Source: Bradyrhizobium australiense (lineage in GTDB: Bacteria; Pseudomonadota; Alphaproteobacteria; Rhizobiales; Xanthobacteraceae). Taken from it: a DNA stretch of 64,000 nucleotides. Shown piece after piece: positions 7,110 through 17,383 of this stretch (its first letter is position 1; the number at the start of each line of letters is the position of its first letter). The stretch covers positions 310,001 through 374,000 of the forward strand of contig NZ_JAAVLX010000001.1 of NCBI RefSeq assembly GCF_013114825.1, given 5' to 3'. Below the pieces are notes generated by a model. The model was not told the origin of the DNA and did no database searches. It was given only the letters and a program-made list of their open reading frames with translations. Position numbers and translations under genes: made by a program.

Positions 7110-9980
7110 ATGGCCAAAGCCGTCGCGAAGTCCAAGAAGGCTGCAGTTAAATCTGTAGCGAAATCAAAGCCATCCGCCCGGCCGAAGGCCGCGCCGCAGG
7201 TCTCGGCCCGCAAAGCGCTGAAGAAGGCCCCGGCCAAGCCGGTCGCCAAGGTCGCGGCCAAGAAGGCTGCCGTCCGCAAGCCTGCCCCCGAGGCGGCAAA
7301 ATCCGGCAAGTGGGTTTATACCTTCGGCGACGGCAAGGCGGAGGGTAAAGCGGGTCTGCGCGACCTGCTTGGCGGCAAGGGCGCCAACCTCGCCGAGATG
7401 GCCAATCTCGGCCTGCCGGTGCCTCCGGGCTTCACCATTCCGACCTCGGTCTGCACTTACTTCTATGCGCATGACAAAACCTATCCGCCCGCTCTGAAGA
7501 CGCAGGTCGAGAAGGCGCTCGAGTATGTCGGCAAGTTGACCGGCAAGGCATTCGGCGATTCGAAGAATCCACTGCTGGTGTCGGTCCGCTCCGGCGGCCG
7601 CGCCTCGATGCCGGGCATGATGGATACCGTCCTCAATCTCGGCCTCAACGACAAGACCGTCGAAGCACTCGCAGAGCTCTCCGGCGATCGCCGTTTTGCC
7701 TATGACAGCTATCGCCGCTTCATCACGATGTATTCGGACGTGGTGCTCGGCTTCGAGCATCATCACTTCGAGGACATTCTCGACACCTTCAAAGACAGCC
7801 AGGGCTATACGCTCGACACCGACCTCAGCGGCGACGACTGGGTCGAACTGGTCGGCAAGTACAAGGAAGCGGTGGCGCGCGAGACCGGCAAGGATTTTCC
7901 GCAGGACCCGCACGAGCAATTGTGGGGCGCGATCGGCGCGGTGTTCTCATCCTGGATGAATACGCGTGCGGTCACTTACCGCCGCCTGCATGACATCCCG
8001 GAATCCTGGGGCACTGCCGTCAATGTGCAGGCCATGGTGTTCGGCAATATGGGCGAGACGTCCGCGACTGGCGTTGCGTTCACGCGCAATCCCTCGACTG
8101 GCGAGAGCAAGCTCTATGGCGAATTCCTGATCAATGCGCAGGGCGAGGACGTGGTGGCGGGCATCCGCACGCCGCAGGACATCACCGAAGCCGCGCGCCA
8201 GGAATCCGGTTCCGACAAGCCGTCGATGGAAACCGCGATGCCGGAGGCGTTCAAGGAGCTGACCCGCATCTACACGATGCTCGAAAAGCACTACCGCGAC
8301 ATGCAGGACATGGAGTTCACGGTCGAGCAGGGCAAGTTGTGGATGCTGCAGACCCGCGGCGGCAAGCGCACGGCGAAAGCGGCGCTGCGCATCGCGGTCG
8401 AACTCGCCAATGAAGGCCTGATCTCGAAGAAGGACGCGGTGATGCGGATCGATCCGGCGTCGCTGGATCAATTGCTGCATCCGACCATCGATCCGCAGGC
8501 CAAGCGAGACGTGATCGCGACCGGCCTGCCGGCTTCGCCCGGCGCTGCATCCGGCGAGATCGTGTTCTCGTCCGATGAAGCCGCCAAGCTTCAAGCCGAT
8601 GGCCGCAATGTCATTCTGGTGCGCATCGAGACCAGCCCGGAAGATATTCACGGCATGCACGCCGCCGAGGGCATTTTGACCACCCGCGGTGGCATGACCT
8701 CGCACGCCGCGGTGGTCGCGCGCGGCATGGGCAAGCCCTGCGTCTCCGGCTGCGGCGCCATTCGCGTCGATTACGGCCGCGGCACCATGAGTGTCGGCTC
8801 CCGTACCTTCAAGACCGGCGACGTCATCACCATCGACGGCTCGCTCGGCCAGGTGCTGGCCGGCAAGATGCCGATGATCGAGCCAAAACTGTCGGGCGAG
8901 TTCGGCACGCTGATGGGCTGGGCCGATGCGGTCCGCAAGCTCGGCGTCCGCGTCAATGGCGATACGCCCGATGACGCGCGCACGGCCGTCAAGTTTGGCG
9001 CCGAAGGCATCGGGCTGTGCCGCACCGAGCACATGTTCTTCGAGGAAACCCGCATCCGCACCGTGCGCGAGATGATCCTTTCCGAAGACGAGCAGTCGCG
9101 CCGTGCGGCGCTGTCAAAACTGTTGCCGATGCAGCGCGCCGATTTCGTCGAACTATTCGAGATCATGAAGGGCCTGCCCGTCACGATCCGCCTGCTCGAT
9201 CCGCCGTTGCACGAGTTCCTGCCGCACACCCAGGCCGAGATCGAGGAAGTCGCGCGCGCGATGAATACCGATCCGCGCAAGCTCGCCGATCGCGCCCGCG
9301 ATCTCGCCGAGTTCAACCCGATGCTGGGCTTCCGCGGCTGCCGTCTTGCGATCGCCTATCCTGAGATCGCCGAGATGCAGGCGCGCGCGATCTTCGAGGC
9401 GGCGGTCGAAGCCGAGAAACGCACCGGCAACGCCGTTGGTCTCGAGGTGATGGTGCCGCTGATCGCGACCAAGGCCGAGTTCGACCTGGTCAAGGCGCGG
9501 ATCGACGCCACTGCGCAATCGGTGATGAAGGAGACCGGCAAGAAGCTCGCCTATCAAGTCGGTACGATGATCGAGCTTCCGCGCGCGTGCCTGATGGCCG
9601 GCGACGTCGCCCAGACCGCGGAGTTCTTCTCCTTCGGCACCAACGACCTGACCCAGACCACCTACGGCATCAGCCGCGACGACGCCGCGAGCTTCCTCGG
9701 CACTTATGTGAGCAAGGGAATTCTCGAGATCGATCCGTTCATTTCGGTCGATCGCGATGGTGTCGGCGAATTGGTGAAGATCGGCGTCACCCGCGGTCGC
9801 AAGACGCGGCCCAATTTGAAGGTCGGCATTTGCGGCGAGCACGGCGGCGATCCGGCCTCGGTGGCGTTCTGCCACGAGATCGGTCTCGACTACGTCTCCT
9901 GCTCGCCGTATCGCGTGCCGATCGCGCGACTTGCCGCCGCGCAGGCGGCGCTCGGCAAGACGGTGGTGAGCCAGGCGTAG
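7110..9980 (+). CDS. ppdK: Pyruvate, phosphate dikinase
   Basis: A 956-residue enzyme interconverting pyruvate + ATP + Pi and PEP + AMP + PPi, feeding gluconeogenesis or glycolysis in the cytoplasm. An N-terminal nucleotide-binding domain (LLGGKGANLAEMANLGLPVP and SVRSGGRASMPGMMDTVLNL) is followed by the phosphohistidine domain with TRGGMTSHAAVVARGMG (His as carrier) and a C-terminal PEP/pyruvate TIM barrel with GICGEHGGDPAS. The first ~70 residues are an unusual Lys/Ala/Pro-rich tail (AKAVAKSKKAAVKS and related KKA/AKPVAK units) ahead of the usual start KWVYTFGDG. The ATG at 7110 is preferred over the in-frame TTG three codons upstream. Monocistronic. Confidence 0.96.
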   Translation: MAKAVAKSKKAAVKSVAKSKPSARPKAAPQVSARKALKKAPAKPVAKVAAKKAAVRKPAPEAAKSGKWVYTFGDGKAEGKAGLRDLLGGKGANLAEMANLGLPVPPGFTIPTSVCTYFYAHDKTYPPALKTQVEKALEYVGKLTGKAFGDSKNPLLVSVRSGGRASMPGMMDTVLNLGLNDKTVEALAELSGDRRFAYDSYRRFITMYSDVVLGFEHHHFEDILDTFKDSQGYTLDTDLSGDDWVELVGKYKEAVARETGKDFPQDPHEQLWGAIGAVFSSWMNTRAVTYRRLHDIPESWGTAVNVQAMVFGNMGETSATGVAFTRNPSTGESKLYGEFLINAQGEDVVAGIRTPQDITEAARQESGSDKPSMETAMPEAFKELTRIYTMLEKHYRDMQDMEFTVEQGKLWMLQTRGGKRTAKAALRIAVELANEGLISKKDAVMRIDPASLDQLLHPTIDPQAKRDVIATGLPASPGAASGEIVFSSDEAAKLQADGRNVILVRIETSPEDIHGMHAAEGILTTRGGMTSHAAVVARGMGKPCVSGCGAIRVDYGRGTMSVGSRTFKTGDVITIDGSLGQVLAGKMPMIEPKLSGEFGTLMGWADAVRKLGVRVNGDTPDDARTAVKFGAEGIGLCRTEHMFFEETRIRTVREMILSEDEQSRRAALSKLLPMQRADFVELFEIMKGLPVTIRLLDPPLHEFLPHTQAEIEEVARAMNTDPRKLADRARDLAEFNPMLGFRGCRLAIAYPEIAEMQARAIFEAAVEAEKRTGNAVGLEVMVPLIATKAEFDLVKARIDATAQSVMKETGKKLAYQVGTMIELPRACLMAGDVAQTAEFFSFGTNDLTQTTYGISRDDAASFLGTYVSKGILEIDPFISVDRDGVGELVKIGVTRGRKTRPNLKVGICGEHGGDPASVAFCHEIGLDYVSCSPYRVPIARLAAAQAALGKTVVSQA

Positions 9981-10309
9981 GGCCTCTTCAATACGACAAC
10001 CAACACGCCGTGATGCCCGGGTTTGTCCCGGGCATTTGCGTTTTGGCGCACATGTCGCCATGACTCTTGGCGCGCATCGCGCGCAAAAATTTCTTCATCA
10101 TGTTCGTTGACGAGATATTTACCACTTTCATCGCGCGCCTGTTTACCAACACTTCTCATGCGTTCGGCGAAAACAGCGCAATCTCTTGCGTGTAGCGCGC
10201 AGGCCACGCCGATTAACTCCCCGGCAACCTAAATTCGATACCAACAAAAAAGGTCGAATTGCACGGATGTACTGACGTTCGATCGTGTAAGCGTTGCGTG
10301 AGCGTATCG
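9981..10309. other. Intergenic region ppdK to SleB-type gene
   Basis: No convincing gene. It holds a short palindrome of the ATGCCCGGG-TTTG-TCCCGGGCAT type soon after ppdK and an A/T-richer stretch before the cell-wall hydrolase that may include its promoter. Confidence 0.6.
10012..10046 (+). terminator. Palindrome after ppdK, possible terminator
   Basis: ATGCCCGGG (10013-10021) and TCCCGGGCAT (10026-10035) form a near-perfect stem with a 4-base loop, followed by TTGCGTTTTGG. The sequence is also a common form of dispersed repeat in bradyrhizobia, so terminator function is only possible. Confidence 0.4.
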
Positions 10310-11740
10310 ATGTTTGTGTTGCGTAACCAGCCGAAGGGCGCGCGGTTCGCGTCCTTCGGTCTCGGTCTCTGCGTCTTCGCATTGATGCCGACCGAGATCG
10401 GATATCAGGATATCGCCTCGCTGCTGGCGCGCCAGCCGGGCGTCGCCGAGCGCTGGCAAAAGCGCGTATTCTCCTCCGCCGGCACCATTCAGGTTGCGAC
10501 GTTCTCCTTCGGCCGTCCGATCGGAACCTCGTCGCCGCAAACCGCGACTTACCGGCTCGCCAGCCTCGACAAGCAGGGCATCGACATCACGGGATCAGTG
10601 ACGCGTAACCCGCTTGTTGCACCGCCGCCGCGCTATCACGCGGCCGATTTTCCCAGAGTCGATCGCACGCTGAAAGGCGATCGTCTCGTCGTGACGCCGC
10701 CTCCGCCGGCGGCGGAGACGACAGGCCCAGCCGAGCGAGCGCCCGCGAACGAAGATCCTTCGACGTCGCATCGGTCGGTTGCCGGCTCAAAGACTGCCGA
10801 GGCGGCGCCAGCTGTCGAGCGTGCACCGCTCGATCCTGAGCTGCAGGCCGCGCTAAGCGCGCCGCCGCTGGATATGTCGCTGTCGCTTGAGAGCAAACCG
10901 CCGGACGATCTCAAGGCTACGCCGAAGGCGGCCACGCCGCCGCGCGATGGTTTCGCCTTCAAGACCTCGAGCCTGTTCTTTGGATCCTCGCTCGGCTCGC
11001 CCGAAAGCATCGAACGCTGGCAGCCCGGCGAAGAGCCTATCATCGTGGTGCCCGCCGCGCGTCCGGATCCCGACATGAAGGTGATGGCCTCGCTCCCGGT
11101 CGATGCCGATGGGCCGGTGCGGGCCGGCGAGATGGGCGAGAGCGTTGCGCCGAAGGGCGAGGTCAACGCCGACAACCAGCGTGCCAAGACGCCGGCCGAA
11201 CGTCTCGGCCTGTTCGACGAGAAGTCTCGCGCCAAGTCCGAGAAGTGCCTGGCCGAAGCCGTGTACTTCGAGGCCCGCGGTGAAGCGGTGCGGGGCCAGA
11301 TCGCGGTCGCGCAGGTGGTGCTGAACCGCGCCTTCTCCGGCAAATATCCGGAGACCGTTTGCGGCGTGGTCTACCAGAACAAACATCGCCACCTGGCGTG
11401 CCAGTTCACCTTCGCTTGCGACAACAACAAGGACGTCATTCGCGAGCCCGATATGTGGGAGCGGGCGAAGAAGATTGCAAAGGCGATGCTCGACGGCCAG
11501 CTCTGGCTGCCGGAAGTCGACAAGTCGACGCACTACCACGCCTATTGGGTGCGGCCGTCCTGGGTCAATGAAATGAAGAAGACGTACAAGTTCGGTGTGC
11601 ACACCTTCTACCGGCCCCGCGCCTGGGGCAACGGCAGCGACGCGCCGAGCTGGGGTACCGCCGCCGAGACCGCGGCGATCTCCGCCAAGCTCGCGGAAGC
11701 CGCGCAAAGCTCGGCCGAGCAGGCGAGCGCCAAGAGGTAG
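10310..11740 (+). CDS. SleB-family cell wall hydrolase
   Basis: About 476 residues. A hydrophobic N-terminal segment (FASFGLGLCVFALMPTEIGY) suggests a signal anchor. A long Pro/Ala-rich low-complexity region (about residues 110-300) follows, then a C-terminal Hydrolase_2 (SleB) domain: CLAEAVYFEARGE with the catalytic-type Glu residues, GQIAVAQVVLNRA, CQFTFACD, and THYHAYWVRPSW with HTFYRPRAWG. SleB-type domains are lytic transglycosylases acting on peptidoglycan; here it is likely periplasmic. Start at ATG 10310; an in-frame GTG four codons upstream and a longer frame exist. Confidence 0.85.
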   Translation: MFVLRNQPKGARFASFGLGLCVFALMPTEIGYQDIASLLARQPGVAERWQKRVFSSAGTIQVATFSFGRPIGTSSPQTATYRLASLDKQGIDITGSVTRNPLVAPPPRYHAADFPRVDRTLKGDRLVVTPPPPAAETTGPAERAPANEDPSTSHRSVAGSKTAEAAPAVERAPLDPELQAALSAPPLDMSLSLESKPPDDLKATPKAATPPRDGFAFKTSSLFFGSSLGSPESIERWQPGEEPIIVVPAARPDPDMKVMASLPVDADGPVRAGEMGESVAPKGEVNADNQRAKTPAERLGLFDEKSRAKSEKCLAEAVYFEARGEAVRGQIAVAQVVLNRAFSGKYPETVCGVVYQNKHRHLACQFTFACDNNKDVIREPDMWERAKKIAKAMLDGQLWLPEVDKSTHYHAYWVRPSWVNEMKKTYKFGVHTFYRPRAWGNGSDAPSWGTAAETAAISAKLAEAAQSSAEQASAKR

Positions 11741-12059
11741 CTTTCTCCGTCGTCCCTGCGTACGCAGCGACCCATAACCACCGGCGGCTATTGTTGATAG
11801 AAGCCGAACGACTGGCTCTTTTTCAAATTGCGCGGCTTCAAATTGCGCGGCCGCGGCGTATGGGTCCCTGCGTTCGCAGGGATGACAACCTCGCTGAGGT
11901 GCCACAGCCCTGCAATTGCACTCATTGCTCTCGCCAATTTTGCAGAGCTGCCCTGCAGCGGAAAATTTTTCTCTTCTGCCCTCTTGGGATTTTCATGCAT
12001 CTGCATTAACTCATCGTAACGTTTCGCCCGGCCGTCCGGGCGCCGTCCAGGGGGAAACC
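11741..12059. other. Intergenic region with family B repeat
   Basis: Between the SleB-type gene and the MFS gene. It contains the inverted-ended repeat described separately and a tandem of TCAAATTGCGCGGC (two adjacent copies near 11823-11850). No gene seen. Confidence 0.6.
11749..11886. repeat. Short element with inverted ends, family B, copy 1
   Basis: About 138 bases with ends GTCGTCCCTGCGTACGCAG and GGGTCCCTGCGTTCGCAGGG that are inverted relative to one another, and an internal CATAACCACC. The second copy is at 28162-28284. Resembles a miniature inverted-repeat element. Confidence 0.7.
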
Positions 12060-13307
12060 ATGGCTTTAACGACTGACCTTCGTACATCCTCCGGTCTCGG
12101 CACCTGGCGCACGCCGCTCGTCATCATCATCTGCGGCTGTGCGATCGCATTGTTGAGCTTCGGGCCGCGCTCCAGCCTCGGCTTCTTCGTTCAGCCGATG
12201 AGCCGGGAATTTGCTTGGGGCCGCGACGTCTTCGGCCTGGCGCTGGCGCTGCAGAACCTGCTGTGGGGACTGGGGCAGCCGATTGCAGGCGCTATCGCCG
12301 ATCGCTTCGGCATTCTGCGGGTGATGATTGTCGGCGCCTTGCTCTATGCCGCCGGCCTGTTTCTGATGCGTTATTCAACGGCACCGTTGTCGCTCGATCT
12401 CGGCGCCGGCGTCCTGATCGGCTTCGGTCTTTCAGGCTGTTCGTTCAATCTCGTGCTGTCGGCGTTCAGCAAGCTATTGCCGCTGGAGAAGCGCGGCATT
12501 GCGCTCGGCGCCGGCACCGCGGCCGGCTCGTTCGGGCAGTTCCTGTTCGCACCGTTCGGCGTCGCGATGATCGACAATTTCGGCTGGCAGCCGGCGCTGA
12601 CGGTATTTGCGCTTCTGATGCTGTTGATCGTGCCGCTGTCGCTCGCGATCGCGACGCCGCCTTCGACGTCGTCGAATGAGCCTGTCGGGGATGAGCAATC
12701 GTTCAAGACCGCGCTGGCGGAGGCGTTCGGCCATCGCTCCTACGTTCTCCTGGTGCTCGGCTTCTTCACCTGCGGCTTCCAGCTCGCCTTCATCACGGTG
12801 CATCTGCCGGCCTATCTCGCCGATCGCGGAGTTTCGTCGCAGACCGGTGGCTGGGTGGTCGCGGCGATCGGCCTGTTCAATATCATCGGTTCGCTCAGCG
12901 TCGGCTGGCTGCAGAACAAGTATCCAAAGCGTTACATTCTCTCCCTGATCTATCTTACCCGCGCCCTCGCGATCGTCGCGTTCATTTCGTTTCCGATCAC
13001 GACGTTTTCGGCGATCATGTTCGGTGCCGTCTCCGGCCTGACCTGGCTCTCGACGGTGCCGCCGACATCGGCGCTGGTGGCGCTGATGTTCGGCACAAGG
13101 TGGTTCGCGACGCTGTACGGCTTCGCCTTCGTCAGCCATCAGGTCGGCGGTTTCCTCGGCGTCTGGCTCGGTGGCATCGTGTTCGAGCAGTTCGGTTCCT
13201 ATACGCCGATCTGGTGGCTCTCGATCCTGTTCGGTGTGCTGTCGGCGCTGATCAACCTGCCGATCGTCGAGCAGCCGGTCGCGCGCCCGGTTGCACAACC
13301 CGCCTGA
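12060..13307 (+). CDS. MFS transporter
   Basis: A 415-residue inner-membrane secondary carrier with 12 predicted hydrophobic segments. The loop 2-3 signature is partly visible as [14 protein letters not shown], and the second-half equivalent lies near [17 protein letters not shown]. The opening [24 protein letters not shown] resembles the monocarboxylate/oxalate-formate type carriers. ATG preceded by AGGGGGAAACC. It lies just upstream of the AcuI-like reductase gene and may supply a short-chain acid to it, which is inference only. Confidence 0.85.
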   Translation: MALTTDLRTSSGLGTWRTPLVIIICGCAIALLSFGPRSSLGFFVQPMSREFAWGRDVFGLALALQNLLWGLGQPIAGAIADRFGILRVMIVGALLYAAGLFLMRYSTAPLSLDLGAGVLIGFGLSGCSFNLVLSAFSKLLPLEKRGIALGAGTAAGSFGQFLFAPFGVAMIDNFGWQPALTVFALLMLLIVPLSLAIATPPSTSSNEPVGDEQSFKTALAEAFGHRSYVLLVLGFFTCGFQLAFITVHLPAYLADRGVSSQTGGWVVAAIGLFNIIGSLSVGWLQNKYPKRYILSLIYLTRALAIVAFISFPITTFSAIMFGAVSGLTWLSTVPPTSALVALMFGTRWFATLYGFAFVSHQVGGFLGVWLGGIVFEQFGSYTPIWWLSILFGVLSALINLPIVEQPVARPVAQPA

Positions 13308-13350
13308 TGCGGTAAACATTCCCGACAGAGAAAAGTCCGGGGAGTTTGCC

Positions 13351-14337
13351 GTGGGAACGTTCAAGGCCATCAGGATCGACAAGGCGGACAAAGGCACCAC
13401 CGCCGCGCTGACGCAGTTCGACGAAGCCGAGTTGATGGAAGGCGACGTCACTGTCGCAGTCGAGTGGTCGACGCTGAACTATAAGGATGGTCTTGCCGTC
13501 ACCGGCAAGGCTCCCGTCGTGCGGCGTTTCCCGATGATCGCCGGCATTGATTTCGCAGGCACCGTCCAACAATCCTCTCATCCGTCGTGGAAAGCCGGCG
13601 ACAAGGTCGTGTGCAACGGCTGGGGCATGGGCGAAACCCATCTCGGTGCCTATGCCGAAAAAGCGCGCGTCAAGAGCGACTGGCTGGTGCGCCTGCCGGG
13701 CGGAATGTCCACGCGCGAGGCGATGGCGATCGGCACCGCCGGCTACACTGCGATGCTGTCGGTGCTGGCGCTGGAGAAGCACGGCCTGACGCCTGCGAGC
13801 GGTCCGGTCGTGGTGACGGGCGCGGCTGGTGGCGTCGGCTCGGTTGCGACCGCGGTGCTTTCGAAACTCGGCTACCACGTCATCGCCTCCACCGGGCGGA
13901 TGTCGGAGGCGGATTATCTCAAAGCGCTCGGCGCGGCCGAGGTCATCGATCGCGCTGAACTCGCAGGGCCCGCCAAGCCGCTGGCGAAGGAACGCTGGGC
14001 GGGCGGCGTCGATAGCGTCGGATCGACCACGCTCGCCAACCTGCTTTCGATGACCAAATATGGCGGAGCCATTGCCGCCTGCGGCCTTGCCGCCGGTATG
14101 GATCTGCCGTCCTCGGTCGCGCCGTTTATTTTACGCGGAGTGTGCCTTCTCGGCATCGACTCGGTGATGTGTCCGATCGAGCAGCGCAAGCTTGCCTGGA
14201 ATCGCCTCGCCGGCGATTTAGACAAGGGAAAACTAGCTGATATTACTCACGAAATAGGTTTGGACCAGGTGATCGGCGCAGGCGCTGAAATCCTCGCTGG
14301 GAAGGTCCGCGGTCGAATCGTGGTAAAAATTCTCTAA
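13351..14337 (+). CDS. acuI: MDR-family oxidoreductase, acryloyl-CoA reductase (AcuI/YhdH) type
   Basis: A 328-residue zinc-independent medium-chain dehydrogenase. AcuI/YhdH enzymes reduce acryloyl-CoA to propanoyl-CoA with NADPH. Seen: N-terminal GroES-like part with [32 protein letters not shown], then the nucleotide-binding [20 protein letters not shown] and the subgroup marker [20 protein letters not shown]. The cytosolic zinc ligands of alcohol dehydrogenases are absent. Start is GTG at 13351 with GGGGAG 8 bases upstream; the frame extends 20 codons further without a good start signal. Follows the MFS gene by 43 bases. Confidence 0.85.
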   Translation: MGTFKAIRIDKADKGTTAALTQFDEAELMEGDVTVAVEWSTLNYKDGLAVTGKAPVVRRFPMIAGIDFAGTVQQSSHPSWKAGDKVVCNGWGMGETHLGAYAEKARVKSDWLVRLPGGMSTREAMAIGTAGYTAMLSVLALEKHGLTPASGPVVVTGAAGGVGSVATAVLSKLGYHVIASTGRMSEADYLKALGAAEVIDRAELAGPAKPLAKERWAGGVDSVGSTTLANLLSMTKYGGAIAACGLAAGMDLPSSVAPFILRGVCLLGIDSVMCPIEQRKLAWNRLAGDLDKGKLADITHEIGLDQVIGAGAEILAGKVRGRIVVKIL

Positions 14338-14444
14338 CGGTGTTCAGACTTTACCAACCAACCTGCTCCAATGTTGCCACGGTTGGTATGGTAAGCAGCG
14401 GGTAAAGGCGGGCGCCCGCGCTCTTGTTAAGTTGGAGTAGCTGC

Positions 14445-15062
14445 ATGCTTGCGCGTTTGGTTCTGGGGGCCGTCACGGCCAGTGCGATGATCGTTCCTGC
14501 GCTGGCCGGGATGATGAATGCCGACGAGGCGCGCAGGTTCGTAAGCGGGAAGATTTTCGCGTTTACCTGCTTTGACGGCACCCGCGGTGCGGGCCGCATC
14601 CTCGATGATCTCGGTGCAGCCGGTTCTGTCCAATTCAGCGGCTCGGGGCCGATCCGCCATGTTCGCTTGCCCGGCAACACGCTGCAGATTCGTGGTCAGG
14701 CCGTTTGCGCCTCCATCAAGGGCCTGCCGTTCGAGCCGTGCTTCAATCTCGATAAGCGTGACGATCGCTCGTTCCGCGGCTCCGTCTCGGGCATGGGCTT
14801 CGCCTATTGCGATTTCCGCCATCAGGGCGCCTCGCAGATGCTGATGGCGCGCTCCGTGGCGCGACCGCGCTCGGTGCACCGTCGGGAGGAGTCGTCGCGT
14901 GCGGCGGCTGATGCACGTGCCGAAGTAACCGCGCGGGTCGAAACGCCTGCGGTCGAGAGCGCCAAACTCGAGCCTGTGAAACCCGAGTCGAAGGCGGAGC
15001 AGGCCAAGCCCGAACCGGCGAAGGCCGAGAGCGCCCCGGAACTGCGCCGTTCGACCGATTGA
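14445..15062 (+). CDS. Hypothetical secreted protein with charged C-terminal tail
   Basis: 205 residues with a signal peptide (LVLGAVTASAMIVPALAGMM) and a ~110-residue Cys-containing domain (FAFTCFDGTRGAGRI, AVCASIKGLPFEPCFNL, GFAYCDFRHQG). The last ~60 residues are Glu/Lys/Pro/Ala repeats (KPESKAEQAKPEPAKAES). The four to five Cys residues could form periplasmic disulfides. GTTGGAG lies 8 bases before the ATG at 14445. Not recognised by function; the domain may be specific to bradyrhizobia. Confidence 0.7.
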   Translation: MLARLVLGAVTASAMIVPALAGMMNADEARRFVSGKIFAFTCFDGTRGAGRILDDLGAAGSVQFSGSGPIRHVRLPGNTLQIRGQAVCASIKGLPFEPCFNLDKRDDRSFRGSVSGMGFAYCDFRHQGASQMLMARSVARPRSVHRREESSRAAADARAEVTARVETPAVESAKLEPVKPESKAEQAKPEPAKAESAPELRRSTD

Positions 15063-15290
15063 TCGCGGAAAGCGCGTCTGAGCCGGATCGTAGCAGGTTG
15101 CCGTTCGGTATGGATCGGGCTACGGGTCCGGGGCCCCGGCGGGCGGTCCCCGCATAGCCGCAATCCCTCTCAGCGAACTCAAAGCCCGTAGTCATACGGG
15201 CTGGCGCATTCATGTCCTGGTAGCGAATCTCGTTCCAATTGGTGATCGGCAGAGAAGGCCGGGAGGCGGCCCAAACACATGAGATCAATC

Positions 15291-15524
15291 ATGCCGCTGT
15301 ATTTTTTTCGGATTAGCCACGGTCGCTACGCAGGCGCGTCCGATCAGGGGTCGGAATTCGAAAGCCGCGAGGCCGCCTGGGCCGAGATGACCAAGGTCTG
15401 CGGTAACCTACTCGGCAGCCTTTCGCGCAGCCTGAAACAGAACGCCGAATGGCAGATGGAGCTTCTGGACGAAACCAAGAAGCCGGTATTCAGGATTCGT
15501 CTTGTCGCCGAATCCGTCGGTTAG
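15291..15524 (+). CDS. Small DUF6894-like protein (77 aa)
   Basis: Begins MPLYFFRISHGRY, the typical start of short Rhizobiales proteins grouped as DUF6894, followed by an amphipathic helix with EAAWAEMTKVCGNLLGSL and a C-terminal strand pair (WQMELLDETKKPVFRIRLVAE). This arrangement is characteristic of the family, whose role is unknown. ATG at 15291 is chosen by that homology; an in-frame ATG lies four codons upstream. Confidence 0.7.
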   Translation: MPLYFFRISHGRYAGASDQGSEFESREAAWAEMTKVCGNLLGSLSRSLKQNAEWQMELLDETKKPVFRIRLVAESVG

Positions 15525-15694
15525 CACGCCATCCGGCGAAAGCCGCGCATCCGGGTAATTTTACGGATCCCCGAATTAACGGTCGCTTGGAAACTGGCGC
15601 TTACGGTTGCCGAATATTCCCGGCGCATCGAAGATTGACGGTAATCCTTCATAATTCAGCGGCGCCAGTCTCCAACGTTTGAGAGAGCCGAGCC

Positions 15695-17383
15695 ATGTCC
15701 GCACTTTCCATCCGTGCCAAAGTCATCGCCGTGATCGCATTCATGTTGCTCGCGATGTCCGGCATGGGCCTGCTGGCGATCCGCAGCATGCAGGTGATCA
15801 ACGCCCACACGGTGGAGATCGCCTCGAGCTGGCTTCCGAGCGTCCGGGCGCTTGGCGAATTGCGCGCGGATATCAACCTGTTCCGTGTTGCGCTCCGCGC
15901 GCATGTCATGGCGGAAACGCTGGAGGCGAAGGCCGCCAACGATAAGCGACTGGCCGGCATCCTCGAGCGGATCGCGAAAGATCGCAAGGTTTATGAGCCG
16001 CTGATTTCCACGCCCGAAGCGCGCTCGATCTACGAGAACTGGGCGCGCGCCTGGGACAGATACATGACGGGCGTCCAGGAAGTCGTCGAATTGTCGCGCC
16101 AGAGTATCGGGCGCATCCCGCATGAGGCGAGCGAGGCCATCTCCAAGAAGGTCGCGGTCATCGCCGCCGAATCCGATGCATTCCTGGAAAAATCCATCAA
16201 TCTCAACAATGCGGGTGCGGATACCGCGACCCGGCAGGCCGCGGAAGGTTACAATTTCGCATTCTGGACTGTCTTGGGCATTGTCGCTGCCGTCATCATC
16301 TGCGGCGTCGGCGTCGGAATCTATCTGGTCCGCGATCTCTCGAGCGGGATCAGCTCCATCGTGAAGCCGATGCAGGCGCTCGGAAGCGGCGATCTGACCG
16401 CCGAAGTGACGCGCCGCGGCGAGAAGACCGAAATCGGCGTCATGGCCGACGCCTTGCAGGTGTTCAAGGATGCGCTGATTGCCAAGAAGGCCGCCGATGA
16501 AGCCGCCGCGCGCGATGCCGAAGCCAAGATCGAGCGCGGCCGTCGTGTCGACGGCATCACGCGTAAGTTCGAAGCCATGATCGGCGAGATCGTCGAAACC
16601 GTATCGTCGGCCTCGACTGAACTTGAGGCGTCTGCGGGCACGCTGTCATCGACCGCGGAACGTGCGCAGGAACTTGCGACCACCGTATCGGCAGCCTCGG
16701 AGGAGGCTTCCACCAACGTGCAGTCGGTCGCATCCGCCACCGAGGAAATGGCGTCCTCGGTCAACGAGATCAGTCGGCAGGTGCAGGAATCGGCGCGGAT
16801 GGCGAGCGATGCCGTGGATCAGGCTTCACGCACCAACGATCGCGTCGGCGAATTGTCGAAGGCGGCCGCCCGCATCGGCGACGTGATCGAGCTGATCAAT
16901 ACCATTGCAGGCCAGACCAATTTACTCGCCCTCAACGCGACGATCGAGGCGGCGCGCGCCGGTGAGGCCGGCCGCGGCTTCGCGGTCGTTGCGTCGGAGG
17001 TGAAGGCGCTGGCCGAACAAACCGCAAAGGCGACCGGCGAGATCGGTCAGCAAATCACCGGCATCCAGGCTGCGACACAGGATTCGGTCAGCGCCATCCA
17101 GGAGATATCGGGCACCATCTCAAAGCTGTCTGAAATTTCCTCGGCGATCGCGGCCGCCGTGGAAGAGCAGGGCGCGGCCACGCAGGAAATTTCGCGTAAC
17201 GTGCAGCAGGCGGCGGCTGGGACGCAGATGGTCTCCGCCAACGTCACCGACGTGCAGCGCGGTGCGACCGAGACGGAGACCGCCTCGTCGCACGTTCTCA
17301 CCGCGGCGCAGTCGCTGTCGGGCGACAGCAATCGCCTCAAGCTCGAGGTCGCCAAATTCCTCGAATCGGTGCGCGCCGCCTGA
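15695..17383 (+). CDS. Methyl-accepting chemotaxis protein
   Basis: A 562-residue transmembrane chemoreceptor. An N-terminal membrane helix (about residues 10-30), a periplasmic four-helix-bundle-type sensor (about 35-190), a second membrane helix ([20 protein letters not shown]), a HAMP domain, and a long cytoplasmic coiled coil with the signalling hairpin [24 protein letters not shown] region (seen as [20 protein letters not shown]) with [20 protein letters not shown]. There is no C-terminal CheR/CheB-tethering pentapeptide. Ligand unknown. The stop TGA abuts the stop of the converging DUF2339 gene with no gap. Confidence 0.95.
   Translation: MSALSIRAKVIAVIAFMLLAMSGMGLLAIRSMQVINAHTVEIASSWLPSVRALGELRADINLFRVALRAHVMAETLEAKAANDKRLAGILERIAKDRKVYEPLISTPEARSIYENWARAWDRYMTGVQEVVELSRQSIGRIPHEASEAISKKVAVIAAESDAFLEKSINLNNAGADTATRQAAEGYNFAFWTVLGIVAAVIICGVGVGIYLVRDLSSGISSIVKPMQALGSGDLTAEVTRRGEKTEIGVMADALQVFKDALIAKKAADEAAARDAEAKIERGRRVDGITRKFEAMIGEIVETVSSASTELEASAGTLSSTAERAQELATTVSAASEEASTNVQSVASATEEMASSVNEISRQVQESARMASDAVDQASRTNDRVGELSKAAARIGDVIELINTIAGQTNLLALNATIEAARAGEAGRGFAVVASEVKALAEQTAKATGEIGQQITGIQAATQDSVSAIQEISGTISKLSEISSAIAAAVEEQGAATQEISRNVQQAAAGTQMVSANVTDVQRGATETETASSHVLTAAQSLSGDSNRLKLEVAKFLESVRAA

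Noticed and set aside
7947..9032. 361-residue antisense frame inside ppdK
   Set aside because: Shadow of a strongly supported dikinase gene.
15063..15290. Minus-strand frame in the gap before the DUF6894-like gene
   Set aside because: Runs into the neighbouring gene in antisense, has no plausible start signal and low-complexity Arg-rich content.
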